The position numbers and the translations under genes were made by a program. This document shows positions 37,191-45,692 of a DNA stretch of 64,000 nucleotides, piece by piece. Numbering within the stretch: position 1 is the first letter of the stretch; every line of letters begins with the position of its first letter. Below the pieces are notes generated by a model. That model ran no database searches, was not told the DNA's origin, and saw only the letters and a list, made by a program, of their open reading frames with translations. Origin of the DNA: Zooshikella ganghwensis DSM 15267 (GTDB lineage Bacteria > Pseudomonadota > Gammaproteobacteria > Pseudomonadales > Zooshikellaceae); NCBI RefSeq assembly GCF_000428585.1, contig NZ_AUAF01000002.1:51071-115070 (forward strand), in the 5' to 3' direction.

Positions 37191-38747
37191 ATGCCAATGA
37201 GCAGCCTAGAATTATATATACCAAAACAACAAATTACTCGTAGTGCAATTATCAATTGCTCCCCAAAGGCCATAAAACAAGAGTTAAAAGAACTTCCTCT
37301 CGCCAATATGCCTGCTGCTTTGCGGCAAGCCTGTGCCTTACTTTCTCTTATAAATCGAACTAAATTCAGCGACTCTGCCCGCTTAGGCATAATGCAGTGT
37401 TTTGATAACACCTTTCGCAATATTAATGATTATTACCACTCTAAAAGCCAGCAGTATATACAGCAGATTACACCTACTGAGCAGCACAAACTCTCTGAGC
37501 TAAAGGAAGAAATGTCCTTTGGCTATAAAATAATACTGCAAGAAGCCATAAGCAGAGATGACATGAACCATAAGCCAATGGCTGATATTATTTATATGGC
37601 TATGTTTTATCTCTGCCAATGCCTGATGCAGCATTATGATACATTTACCCAACCCGGACTGTACCTCTGGAAAGAAGTCAATCACTTATTTAAGTTTGCA
37701 GAAGACCACAAGTTTTATCGAATTGCAGTCAAAAGACAGTTTCAGCCCATAGCTGGCGAAAATGTCGAAGAACTGTACAAGCAAATAATGCTGGTTGAAA
37801 TGGCCAACCCCTATCATTTAGCACCAGGTGAAGCCTGGTTCCTTTATTCTTATTTAGGCAAGCATGCTAATTATGCCAGGATGACAGATAGCTCTGAGCA
37901 ATCTGACCCTTCGCAATACTTTTCAATTAATCTCAATAGTGAGCAACGCCCACATAATGCCTTTAGTCACTCGCAGCGGAGTGATGACCCTATTCGCTAC
38001 TTATTTCCTGAAAAGCTTGTTGCCCTTCTTGACCAACATGTAAGTACACTTGCAGGTGGCCATCGGCCCGCTGAAATCGGCATCCCAACAGCGACAAAAA
38101 CTCAGCAGGTCATTGAGTTATTGTGCAATGTAAAAGAAGTATGGCGCCAAAGCCGACATCGTTTAGGGTTACGCATTCCCTGTAATTCATTTACTGCTAT
38201 TGTCTGGGGCGTTGATACCATTCATCAGTTACTATCACCAGAAAAACAAAAAGAAGTTTTACAGGATAGTCAGTTACACCGCACAACAGGCCGCATGGTT
38301 AACGAAAGTGAAAACGGGTTTTGCCTAAAATTAACCCATGTTAATTATTCTGACTTTCATAATGGCCAAGTCATTGCCATGCGCAGTGATAAGCAATCTC
38401 ACCCCCGCTGGATACTGGGCATTATCCGCTGGCAACAACAAGACACTGAAGCACAGGAAAGTCTTGTGGGTGTAGAATACATTCGCGGCTTAGTTCGTCC
38501 TATCACACTCAAAACACTTACTGAAAAAAGTAAAACCCAACGTACAACAGATGGCTTACTTGTTACAAACAAGGTTAATGGCCGACAGCAGCATAGCGTT
38601 TTAGTCAATGCTGGCGTCTACATTGCAGGTAAAGGGCTGCAATTAGAAGTACCTCAGCAAGGCAAGGAGTATGATATTCAAGCTGATGACTTACTGCAGC
38701 ATACATCATGTGTTGACCGTTTTTCCTTTAAAGCTTACGTTGCTTGA
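37191..38747 (+). CDS. Conserved protein of unknown function with PilZ-like C-terminal domain
   Basis: A 518-aa soluble protein. Residues about 1-330 are largely helical with no recognised motif. From about 375 a beta-rich region begins with RTTGRMVNESENGFCLKL, in which RxxxR and NxSxxG resemble the cyclic-di-GMP-binding motifs of PilZ, though the two are unusually close. A possible second-messenger link is therefore inference. AAGGAG precedes the ATG. Its 3' end overlaps the convergent YihY gene by 42 bases. I know no characterised homologue. Confidence 0.72.
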   Translation: MPMSSLELYIPKQQITRSAIINCSPKAIKQELKELPLANMPAALRQACALLSLINRTKFSDSARLGIMQCFDNTFRNINDYYHSKSQQYIQQITPTEQHKLSELKEEMSFGYKIILQEAISRDDMNHKPMADIIYMAMFYLCQCLMQHYDTFTQPGLYLWKEVNHLFKFAEDHKFYRIAVKRQFQPIAGENVEELYKQIMLVEMANPYHLAPGEAWFLYSYLGKHANYARMTDSSEQSDPSQYFSINLNSEQRPHNAFSHSQRSDDPIRYLFPEKLVALLDQHVSTLAGGHRPAEIGIPTATKTQQVIELLCNVKEVWRQSRHRLGLRIPCNSFTAIVWGVDTIHQLLSPEKQKEVLQDSQLHRTTGRMVNESENGFCLKLTHVNYSDFHNGQVIAMRSDKQSHPRWILGIIRWQQQDTEAQESLVGVEYIRGLVRPITLKTLTEKSKTQRTTDGLLVTNKVNGRQQHSVLVNAGVYIAGKGLQLEVPQQGKEYDIQADDLLQHTSCVDRFSFKAYVA

Positions 38748-40034
38748 GGGATACAGGTCAGTATTATGATGTGTATCTTCGAACCCTAATTGATTCCCTG
38801 AGTGGTAATCAAAAAGCTGTGTTAGCGTTATGGGTAGTTGTTGCTCTGCATAATGGTGAATATGGGCAATACGTGCTACTAAAAATCCTAACCACTCAGG
38901 CCATGACTGTTGCTGGATACGACTTAGCTCATTTTCACTGGGAAGTTGCCAAGGGATAGAACGGCAAAATGACCAGCAATTAACCAAAGCTAAATCATAC
39001 CCAAGAATCAGCTCTCCACTATCATCTTTGGTGATAATACCCTGCTCATACAGCCATTTAGTACATAATTCCCACTGTTCTTGACTTACTGGCCAATTAG
39101 CCTGGTGCATATGTTGATAGCTTGTCGTCAGTCCTTGCTGGAATCGCACCCGAAATACCTCAGCAATAACAATAACGGCAAGAGATGTGGGTAAAGGTTC
39201 TCGGGTCTGCAAATCATGCCAAAAATTCAAAGCTCTTACTAACTCAGCTCCCAACAAAATAATATTCCAGGAAAGGTAAATCCATAATAAAAACAGAGGA
39301 ACTGCCGCAAATGCGCCATAAACTAGCTCATAACTTGGCGATAAAGAAACAAATAACGCAAAACCTTTTTTTGCCAGTTCAAATAAGGCTGCCGCTAATA
39401 GCCCGCCTAATAATGCGTGCTTAAAACGAACGGGGCGATTAGGTACTGCGATATAAATCAAGCAAAATGCTGCAGCCGTAAGGAGTGGAGGTACTATTTG
39501 CAACAGCCACTGACGACTAATAATTAAATCCGTCGCATCCATAATAAGTTCGACAGAAGTAATATATGATGTCAGCGCAAACCCACAGCCCAGTAGTAGT
39601 GGTCCCAAGCTTAAAATAGCCCAATATAATAAAAAGCTGGCAAGCCCTTTTCGTCCTTGCTCTACACGCCAGATTTTATTGAGCACCTCTTCTATGGTTT
39701 TTAACATCAGCAACGCAGTGACAATCAAGAATGCTACCCCCACAAACGTCAGTTTACGTGCTTGTGTAGAGAAGTCAGCTAAATATGACTGTACTGTCGC
39801 ACCGGCGGAAGGCACAAAGTTACTAAATATAAAACTCTGAATTTCATCACCCACGCCCTGAAATGTCGGAATTGCTGCAAGCATGCTGTAAGTAACAGTC
39901 ATTAATGGCACAACAGCAAAAAGTGTTGTATACGTCAGTGCCGCAGCGCTTTGTAAACAGCCATCCTGAACAAAACGCTGGCCAATATAACGGGCAAATA
40001 CGGCAAGCTTACGCAATACCATCATCAATTCCAT
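38706..40034 (-). CDS. YihY/BrkB-family inner membrane protein
   Basis: A 442-aa protein. The first ~290 residues carry about six transmembrane helices with family motifs (AAALTYTTLFAVVPLM, FLLWIYLSWNIILLGAEL). The C-terminal cytoplasmic part is a winged-helix-like extension (about 300-410). The family was once labelled RNase BN; that assignment is outdated and the real function is unknown. GGAG is well placed before ATG 40034. The gene ends inside the last 42 bases of the convergent 518-aa gene. Confidence 0.88.
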   Translation of the reverse strand: MELMMVLRKLAVFARYIGQRFVQDGCLQSAAALTYTTLFAVVPLMTVTYSMLAAIPTFQGVGDEIQSFIFSNFVPSAGATVQSYLADFSTQARKLTFVGVAFLIVTALLMLKTIEEVLNKIWRVEQGRKGLASFLLYWAILSLGPLLLGCGFALTSYITSVELIMDATDLIISRQWLLQIVPPLLTAAAFCLIYIAVPNRPVRFKHALLGGLLAAALFELAKKGFALFVSLSPSYELVYGAFAAVPLFLLWIYLSWNIILLGAELVRALNFWHDLQTREPLPTSLAVIVIAEVFRVRFQQGLTTSYQHMHQANWPVSQEQWELCTKWLYEQGIITKDDSGELILGYDLALVNCWSFCRSIPWQLPSENELSRIQQQSWPEWLGFLVARIAHIHHYAEQQLPITLTQLFDYHSGNQLGFEDTHHNTDLYPSSNVSFKGKTVNT

Positions 40035-40203
40035 GCAAAAGCTCCAGTAGTTTTATATGCCTACCAGTAAAGGTACATTACAAATGTATTGTATTTAACA
40101 TGATACTAGTTTCTTAATCGTACCACTTACCTTCCACCTTACTTAGGGGCAAGGTAAACTCTACACAGCCAAAAAGAACCTTTAATCATTACTAGGGCAT
40201 CAT

Positions 40204-40566
40204 ATGAGTGAACTGATTTTTTATCACAACCCCCGCTGCTCAAAATCACGCGCGACATTAGCGCTTATTGAAGCCCAGGGGCATACGCCAACAATAGTAG
40301 AATATTTAACTACACCGCCAACAGTGCCAGAGTTACAAGACATCATCAAAAAACTTGGCATTCATCCCCGTGATATATTGCGAACCAAAGAAGAAGAGTA
40401 TAAAAGCTTAAACCTGGCTGACCAAAGTCTTAGCGATGAAGCTATTCTAGCTGCAATTACTGAGCACCCTAGATTGTTAGAACGACCTATTGTCGTCACC
40501 AACAACCAGGCCATTATAGGGCGGCCACCTGAAAATGTTTTACCCTTACTGGCTTCACTAACATGA
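40204..40566 (+). CDS. arsC: ArsC-family reductase (arsenate reductase, glutaredoxin type)
   Basis: A 120-aa thioredoxin-fold protein. The single catalytic Cys12 lies in YHNPRCSKSRATL, with conserved Arg in LERPIVV and the GRPPENVLPLL tail. Glutaredoxin-dependent arsenate reductases have this pattern, although related YffB/Spx-like proteins have other roles. There is no arsenite pump nearby, so an actual arsenic role is not assured. It overlaps the next gene by four bases (ATGA). Confidence 0.87.
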   Translation: MSELIFYHNPRCSKSRATLALIEAQGHTPTIVEYLTTPPTVPELQDIIKKLGIHPRDILRTKEEEYKSLNLADQSLSDEAILAAITEHPRLLERPIVVTNNQAIIGRPPENVLPLLASLT

Positions 40567-40931
40567 GTTCGGCAAATGTTACCGCCATCAAGCACCACAG
40601 TATGAGCATAGTGACCAAAGCGTTATACATTACATTAATTCTCTATTTAATCTTGGATACCTGGCTTTTACGTCCACCTGAAGGTGTATCCTTAGTAGTT
40701 ATCACGCTGGTTAAGCTGCTTCCCTTGTCTCTGTTATTCCCCGGAGTCTTTCACGGTAAGCCTCGTACCTATGCCTGGCTGTGCTTTATCCTAACAATCT
40801 ACTTTACCGCAGGTGTGCTCGCGACGTGGCAAACACCTGAACAATGGCAAAACTGGTTTTTAACGCTCACCAGTTCCACTATGTTTATTACCAGTATGCT
40901 ATATATTCGCTGGTTTTACAGGGCCCACTAG
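40563..40931 (+). CDS. DUF2069 family small membrane protein
   Basis: A 122-aa protein with four hydrophobic helices and the DUF2069 pattern (LPLLFPGVFHGKPRTYAW-like block and a C-terminal YIRWFYR). It is translationally coupled to arsC (4-base overlap). The arsC-DUF2069-hda neighbourhood is conserved in Pseudomonas; here about 4 kb of extra genes separate DUF2069 from hda. Function unknown. Confidence 0.85.
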   Translation: MSSANVTAIKHHSMSIVTKALYITLILYLILDTWLLRPPEGVSLVVITLVKLLPLSLLFPGVFHGKPRTYAWLCFILTIYFTAGVLATWQTPEQWQNWFLTLTSSTMFITSMLYIRWFYRAH

Positions 40932-40938
40932 AGGCCCT
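40920..40938 (+). terminator. Hairpin at the end of the DUF2069 gene
   Basis: Stem AGGGCC (40920-40925) with GGCCCT (40933-40938) spans the stop codon. It lacks a T-run, so it is only a possible terminator. Confidence 0.45.
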
Positions 40939-41080
40939 ACTTATCCCAGAACCCACCCACCTTCTATCTGTAGTGTGCCACTACTTAAACCAGCATGTGA
41001 TTAAAAGCTCGCTTATCCCCCTGACTCTATGTGTTTACTCCTAAGTGATCACAGACAAACATAATCATCATTGTCAGAAG

Positions 41081-41102
41081 AAAAGTTATACTATAACATT
41101 TT
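41081..41102. promoter_or_regulatory. Zur box (zinc uptake regulator operator)
   Basis: A near-perfect palindrome, AAAAGTTATA-C-TATAACATTTT (arms 41081-41090 and 41092-41102). It matches the gammaproteobacterial Zur consensus, whose core is GTTATA-n-TATAAC, as in the znu operator region. It lies about 60 bases before the first gene of the DUF2796/ABC operon, so zinc-replete repression of that operon is predicted. Confidence 0.85.
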
Positions 41103-41159
41103 ATTCATCTGGTAGATTTTCCGTTCTTAGGTAATCCCTAGTGTTAAACTGATAATGCA

Positions 41160-41444
41160 ATGAAACCTTTCCTTAGGCGAATCAACATGCTTATCGTGGC
41201 AGGACTGGCTATATGCTATGTTATTGCCACCTGGCAAGGTCATATCCACCTCAATTCAGACCATGAGGAGAGTGGCCCATGCTTTCTATGCCAGTTTCAT
41301 AGCAATGCCGGTGTACCCGCTCAACCTGTCAAGCATCTATCATCTCAAATACACTCTACCTACACTCAATACCATGTCTTTCAGATAACTTATTCCACAT
41401 TTTTTGCCTTTGTTATTCGTGCGCCACCAATGATTGCTTGTTAG
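41160..41444 (+). CDS. Small membrane-anchored His/CxxC protein (first gene of zinc operon)
   Basis: A 94-aa protein. One N-terminal transmembrane helix (about 9-24) precedes a short extracytoplasmic region with HIHLNSDHEESGPCFLCQFH, a His/Asp/Glu-rich segment and a CxxC that could bind zinc. A second hydrophobic stretch lies near the C-terminus. I do not recognise a named family with certainty. Its position directly behind the Zur box and before DUF2796 suggests a metal-handling accessory; similar small genes occur at this position in Vibrio-type operons, from memory. Confidence 0.65.
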   Translation: MKPFLRRINMLIVAGLAICYVIATWQGHIHLNSDHEESGPCFLCQFHSNAGVPAQPVKHLSSQIHSTYTQYHVFQITYSTFFAFVIRAPPMIAC

Positions 41445-41609
41445 CTAGCAACGCTACCTCACACACTTATTAACAACTTGATGGTTTTTCTGTAAATGAC
41501 AAGTACTGACTCCCAGCGCTTGTTGTATACAAGCGTCTTCGTAGCAGTGCATTCTTCACTAGCAACAGAACTACCACAGGTTCAGCATCATTATTTGGAG
41601 CGCATATAT

Positions 41610-42203
41610 ATGCAAACACCATTCAAAGCTATCACTTCAGCATCACTGCTTTTTTTTCTTGCACTCCCTGCTTCAGCAGAAACACGTCAACATGGTGCCC
41701 ATGAGCATGGAAGTGCCACACTCAATATTGCCTATATCGATAATACATTAGAGGTTGAACTGCTCTCCCCTGCGATGAACCTGGTAGGCTTTGAGCATAT
41801 GCCTGAAAATGACGAACAGTTTAAACAACTGAATAACGCATTAGGTGAGCTTAAAAAAGCCCATCAACTCTTTGGTCTTCCTAGCACCTGTAAGCTCAAG
41901 CATATAGAGTTTGAAGGAGAGCTAGTTGAGTCACTAGCAAGCGCTTCAAAAGATAAGCATCATGAGGATGATCACCATAAGGATGACCATAATGAGCATG
42001 AGCACGAAGAGGAAGGGGGCAATCATAGTGATATTCAGGCACACTATAAATTCAGCCCCTGCAAAGATATCAAGCAATTAAATATTAGTTTACTCAAACA
42101 GTTTCCAGGTTTAGAGCATGTCAACACGCAAGTGATTACCAGCAGCCATCAAACCCAGTTGGAGTTAAATAGCAAGCAACAACGTGTTCCTCTCAACAAG
42201 TGA
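41610..42203 (+). CDS. DUF2796 (ZrgA-like) periplasmic zinc-binding protein
   Basis: A 197-aa secreted protein with signal peptide (about 1-23, ending ASA). The mature start is HGAHEHGSATLNIAY, typical of DUF2796. A strongly His/Asp/Glu-rich linker (KHHEDDHHKDDHNEHEHEEE) lies near the middle, an obvious metal-binding segment. GGAG at 41597 supports the start at 41610; the frame is open upstream to 41496 but without a signal. In Vibrio cholerae the homologue ZrgA belongs to a zinc uptake system, so zinc capture is the best inference. Confidence 0.85.
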   Translation: MQTPFKAITSASLLFFLALPASAETRQHGAHEHGSATLNIAYIDNTLEVELLSPAMNLVGFEHMPENDEQFKQLNNALGELKKAHQLFGLPSTCKLKHIEFEGELVESLASASKDKHHEDDHHKDDHNEHEHEEEGGNHSDIQAHYKFSPCKDIKQLNISLLKQFPGLEHVNTQVITSSHQTQLELNSKQQRVPLNK

Positions 42204-42282
42204 TCCGGTAAACAGCGCTATTTAATTTAAATGATTATGCTTAGGTGTGCTGAAGTGACGCCTAAGCAAACGGAAACAAACC

Positions 42283-43029
42283 ATGATGAGTGATGCGATT
42301 ATTCAGCTGCAAGCACTACAGTTCGCCTGGAAGACAGATCAGCCCATCCTGCAAATTGATGAGCTAGTCATTAAAAAACGTCATAAGATGTTTATAAAAG
42401 GACCTAGCGGCTGTGGTAAAACTACCCTGCTGGCACTGCTTGGCGGTATTTTAAAACCGCAACAAGGACAGATAACCATACTTGGGCATGACATCACCCA
42501 GTTAAGTAATAGTCAGCGCGATCTCTTTCGGAGTGAACATATTGGCTTTATTTTCCAAATGTTTAACCTACTGCCGTATTTATCTGTCTTGGATAATATT
42601 ACGCTACCCTGCCGATTCTCTCAAAAGCGACAGCAACGTATTAAGGAGAAACAAGCAACCCCTCAGTCTGAAGCCATGCAACTCGTCGAGACTTTAGGCC
42701 TTCCCAAAGGCGTACTGTCTAAACCTGTAACTGAACTCAGTATTGGTCAGCAGCAACGCGTAGCCGCAGCACGTGCACTGATAGGTGGTCCAGAAATCAT
42801 CATTGCCGATGAACCCACATCAGCATTGGATTACGATGCTCGAAAAAGCTTTTTGTCACTGTTATTTGAAGTATGTGATGCCTACCAGGCAACCCTGCTT
42901 TTTGTCAGCCATGACCCGACTTTAGAGACTTTATTTGACGATACCCTTTCTCTAATGGACATCAACAAAGCCACACCCCATCATTTTAGCCATCAAGGTG
43001 ACAACCAGCAGATGAAGGAGGTGAGCTAA
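42283..43029 (+). CDS. ABC transporter ATP-binding protein (LolD/MacB-like, zinc operon)
   Basis: A 248-aa ATPase: Walker A GPSGCGKTT, Q-loop FQMFNLLPYLSVLDNI, signature LSIGQQQRV (variant of LSGGQ) and Walker B IIIADEPTSALD. It resembles the ATPases paired with FtsX-type permeases (MacB/LolD class) rather than ZnuC. It overlaps the permease gene by one base, with a strong AAGGAGGTGAG between them. It probably powers the permease in a ZrgB-like role. Confidence 0.88.
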   Translation: MMSDAIIQLQALQFAWKTDQPILQIDELVIKKRHKMFIKGPSGCGKTTLLALLGGILKPQQGQITILGHDITQLSNSQRDLFRSEHIGFIFQMFNLLPYLSVLDNITLPCRFSQKRQQRIKEKQATPQSEAMQLVETLGLPKGVLSKPVTELSIGQQQRVAAARALIGGPEIIIADEPTSALDYDARKSFLSLLFEVCDAYQATLLFVSHDPTLETLFDDTLSLMDINKATPHHFSHQGDNQQMKEVS

Positions 43030-44294
43030 TGACACCAACACTTAAACTGGCCTGGCAAAGCCTTCTCAACCGAAAAATAACCGCATTATTAACTGTTTTA
43101 GCAATAGCCATCAGCGTAACACTGCTACTCGGTGTTGAAAAAATTCGTACAGAAACTAAACGCAGTTTTCTTAGCACTTTATCAGGTACTGACTTAGTCA
43201 TTGGCGCTAGGACAGGTCCTGTACAACTCATGTTGTATAGTGTTTTTCGCATGGGTAATGCAACCAATAACATCGACTGGAAAAGCTATCAGCATTTACA
43301 GCAACACCCGCTAGTAAAGTGGACAATCCCCCTTTCTCTTGGAGACTCGCATCAGGGATTTCGCGTCTTAGGAACAGATCAGGGTTATTTTACCCATTAC
43401 CAATACGGTGACCATCAGCCGCTAAAAATCCGCCAAGGCAAAGTTTTTGCTGACATTTTTGATGCTGTCATTGGGGCTGATGTGGCAAAAAAACTGGGCT
43501 ACTCCGTGGGCGAGTCGATTGTGCTGGCTCATGGTGCTGGTAAAACCAGCTTTATGAAACACTCTGATAAGCCTTTTACCGTTGTGGGTATATTGGCCCC
43601 AACAGGTACCCCCGTAGACCAAACCATTCATGTATCACTGGCAGGCATCGAAGCTATTCATTTAGGCTGGGAAAATGGTGTTCCTGCAATGGGTAAACCT
43701 CGAGTCACCGCCGAGCAAGCTCGTCAGCAGGCATTAGAACCCAAAACCATTACCGCCGCTCTGGTTGGGCTAAAAAGTAAAATAACAACGTTTCGATTAC
43801 AGCGGGAAATCAATGAGTACAAAGATGAGCCATTGACAGCCGTCCTACCAGGCGTTGCTTTAGCAGAGCTATGGAGTCTTTTATCTGTCGCGGAACATGC
43901 ACTGTTAATTATATCTGCGTTTGTTGTCGCTACCGGCCTTATTGGCATGTTGACATCAATTTTAATGTCTCTAAATGAACGAAGACGAGAGATGGCTATT
44001 TTGCGCTCAGTGGGAGCACGTCCAGTTCATATATTTTCACTGATGATGACAGAAGCAGGACTGCTAGCCACTATTGGCTGCACCCTAGGTGTTAGCCTGC
44101 TTTATCTACTGATGCTGATTACTCAGCCCATTATCAGCAATTATTATGGCGTGGCCTTAGCCATTACTCCGCTTACTCACTATGAGTGGCTTCTAATCCT
44201 GATCATTATTAGCAGCGCTTTACTGATGGGGTTAATACCTGCTTGGCGTGCTTATAAAAACTCTCTAGCAGACGGAATGACAATAAGGGTTTAA
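43029..44294 (+). CDS. FtsX/MacB-type ABC permease (zinc operon)
   Basis: A 421-aa permease with one N-terminal helix (about 18-36), a large periplasmic MacB_PCD-like domain (about 40-280), and three C-terminal helices (about 290-315, 345-370, 385-405) separated by LNERRREMAILRSVGARP, the FtsX coupling region. Such permeases are mechanotransmitters as often as importers, so how it would move zinc is unclear. It is translationally coupled to the ATPase. Confidence 0.88.
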   Translation: MTPTLKLAWQSLLNRKITALLTVLAIAISVTLLLGVEKIRTETKRSFLSTLSGTDLVIGARTGPVQLMLYSVFRMGNATNNIDWKSYQHLQQHPLVKWTIPLSLGDSHQGFRVLGTDQGYFTHYQYGDHQPLKIRQGKVFADIFDAVIGADVAKKLGYSVGESIVLAHGAGKTSFMKHSDKPFTVVGILAPTGTPVDQTIHVSLAGIEAIHLGWENGVPAMGKPRVTAEQARQQALEPKTITAALVGLKSKITTFRLQREINEYKDEPLTAVLPGVALAELWSLLSVAEHALLIISAFVVATGLIGMLTSILMSLNERRREMAILRSVGARPVHIFSLMMTEAGLLATIGCTLGVSLLYLLMLITQPIISNYYGVALAITPLTHYEWLLILIIISSALLMGLIPAWRAYKNSLADGMTIRV

Positions 44295-44297
44295 CTC

Positions 44298-44939
44298 ATG
44301 TTAACAAAGCGATTAAAACACTTAGCTTTTAGCTTATTACTTATACTCCCACTAACGGCAATGGCAGACGTTAAGACGTTAGACTGGATGGACCTTATTC
44401 CTGAAGAGCTACGCAAAGCGTATATCGAGCAACAAGATGTTGCTACTATTGATAAGCTAACATCAACGCTACTTGAAAAGGAACAAAAGCAAACCGAAGT
44501 AAAACTCTCTGCGCCTGTCGTAATGGACTTAAACCAGAAGGATGTTCGTATTCCTGGCTATATCGTACCTTTGGATATGAGTAAAGAAGGTACCGTTAAG
44601 GAGTTCTTACTCGTACCATTCTTAGGTGCATGTATTCATGTCCCACCACCACCACCTAACCAAATCATTCATGTGACCTCAGAAAAAGCTGTCATCCAGG
44701 CTGATGCACTGTATGAGCCTTACTGGATAACCGGTAAGCTAACCATCGCACAAGTCAGTACCGATATTGCTGAAGCTAGTTATGCACTTAAAGCTTCTCA
44801 AATTACACTCTATACAGAAGAAGATGCTGAACAGGCTGCTGCGGCTGAAAAAGCAGAAGAAGCTAATACATCAGCTAAAAGCGAAAGCACTAAAGACAAA
44901 AGTACTGAAGGCAAAAACGGACAGGAAAAAAGCAAGTAG
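44298..44939 (+). CDS. DUF3299 family periplasmic protein (zinc operon)
   Basis: A 213-aa exported protein with signal peptide (about 1-23, ending AMA). The DUF3299 core contains VRIPGYIVPLD and VPFLGACIHVPPPPPNQII, the latter with a conserved Cys-x-His that could hold a metal. The tail (from about 178) is Glu/Lys/Ser-rich low complexity. It starts four bases after the permease stop, so it is the last gene of the operon. Function is inferred only from company. Confidence 0.85.
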   Translation: MLTKRLKHLAFSLLLILPLTAMADVKTLDWMDLIPEELRKAYIEQQDVATIDKLTSTLLEKEQKQTEVKLSAPVVMDLNQKDVRIPGYIVPLDMSKEGTVKEFLLVPFLGACIHVPPPPPNQIIHVTSEKAVIQADALYEPYWITGKLTIAQVSTDIAEASYALKASQITLYTEEDAEQAAAAEKAEEANTSAKSESTKDKSTEGKNGQEKSK

Positions 44940-44981
44940 TGTTTTTCAGTAAGAGGGACTAATCAAAACACAAGAAGGTGA

Positions 44982-45686
44982 TCACCAATCCATCACTTGC
45001 TTAACAAAAGGAATGGTTAATTTGCGCTTGGCCCGCAAGGATGCTTTATCTAGCTGGTCAAGTGCACTAAATAACGCCTGTGTGCTTCGTGGTGAGCGAT
45101 ATAAAATATAGCGAGCCACTTCATCACTCACGTCTAAACCACGCATATGTGCCCTGAGCTGAAGCGCTGTTACTTTTTCCTCATCCGTTAAGGGCAAAAC
45201 CTGAAAGACAACCCCCCAGGAAAGACGAGAAAGTAAGTCCGGTAGATTAATTCCAATATCTTTAGGTGGCGATGACGCTGCGATTAATAATCGACGCTTT
45301 GCATCTTTCACTCGGTTGAATAAATGAAATAATGCTTCTTCCCACTGACGATTACCTGCTACAGCCTGTAACTCATCAATACAAATCACATCCAGTGTTT
45401 CCAAACTATCCAACACCACAGGGCCGTATGGCAAAAGCTCTGCAAGCGGCAAATAAACACTTTTTAACTGATGTAAGTCTGCCTCATGACAAGCAGCCTG
45501 CAATAAGTGACTACACCCAACACCTGGTGAGCCGTAGATAAATACGTAAGGTTCTGCTTGCCCATACTCCGCAGCATCAAGGGACAATGCCATTACTACA
45601 GGCTGATTCCGGCCACTGTAAAAATTAGCAAATGTCGCATCATCTCTAAGCTGTATTCCAAGAGGCAGCTGAATTGGCGAACTCAT
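44982..45686 (-). CDS. hda: DnaA regulatory inactivator Hda
   Basis: A 234-aa DnaA-like AAA+ protein that, with the DNA-loaded clamp, stimulates DnaA-ATP hydrolysis to prevent over-initiation. The clamp-binding motif IQLPLG lies near residue 5, then Walker A region GSPGVGCSHLL and Walker B DVICIDELQAV. The sensor-2/arginine region SPRSTQALFSALDQLD is near the C-terminus. ATG 45686 fits family starts; an ATG two codons upstream is possible. It begins six bases past the permease stop. Confidence 0.92.
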   Translation of the reverse strand: MSSPIQLPLGIQLRDDATFANFYSGRNQPVVMALSLDAAEYGQAEPYVFIYGSPGVGCSHLLQAACHEADLHQLKSVYLPLAELLPYGPVVLDSLETLDVICIDELQAVAGNRQWEEALFHLFNRVKDAKRRLLIAASSPPKDIGINLPDLLSRLSWGVVFQVLPLTDEEKVTALQLRAHMRGLDVSDEVARYILYRSPRSTQALFSALDQLDKASLRAKRKLTIPFVKQVMDW

Positions 45687-45692
45687 AAACAC

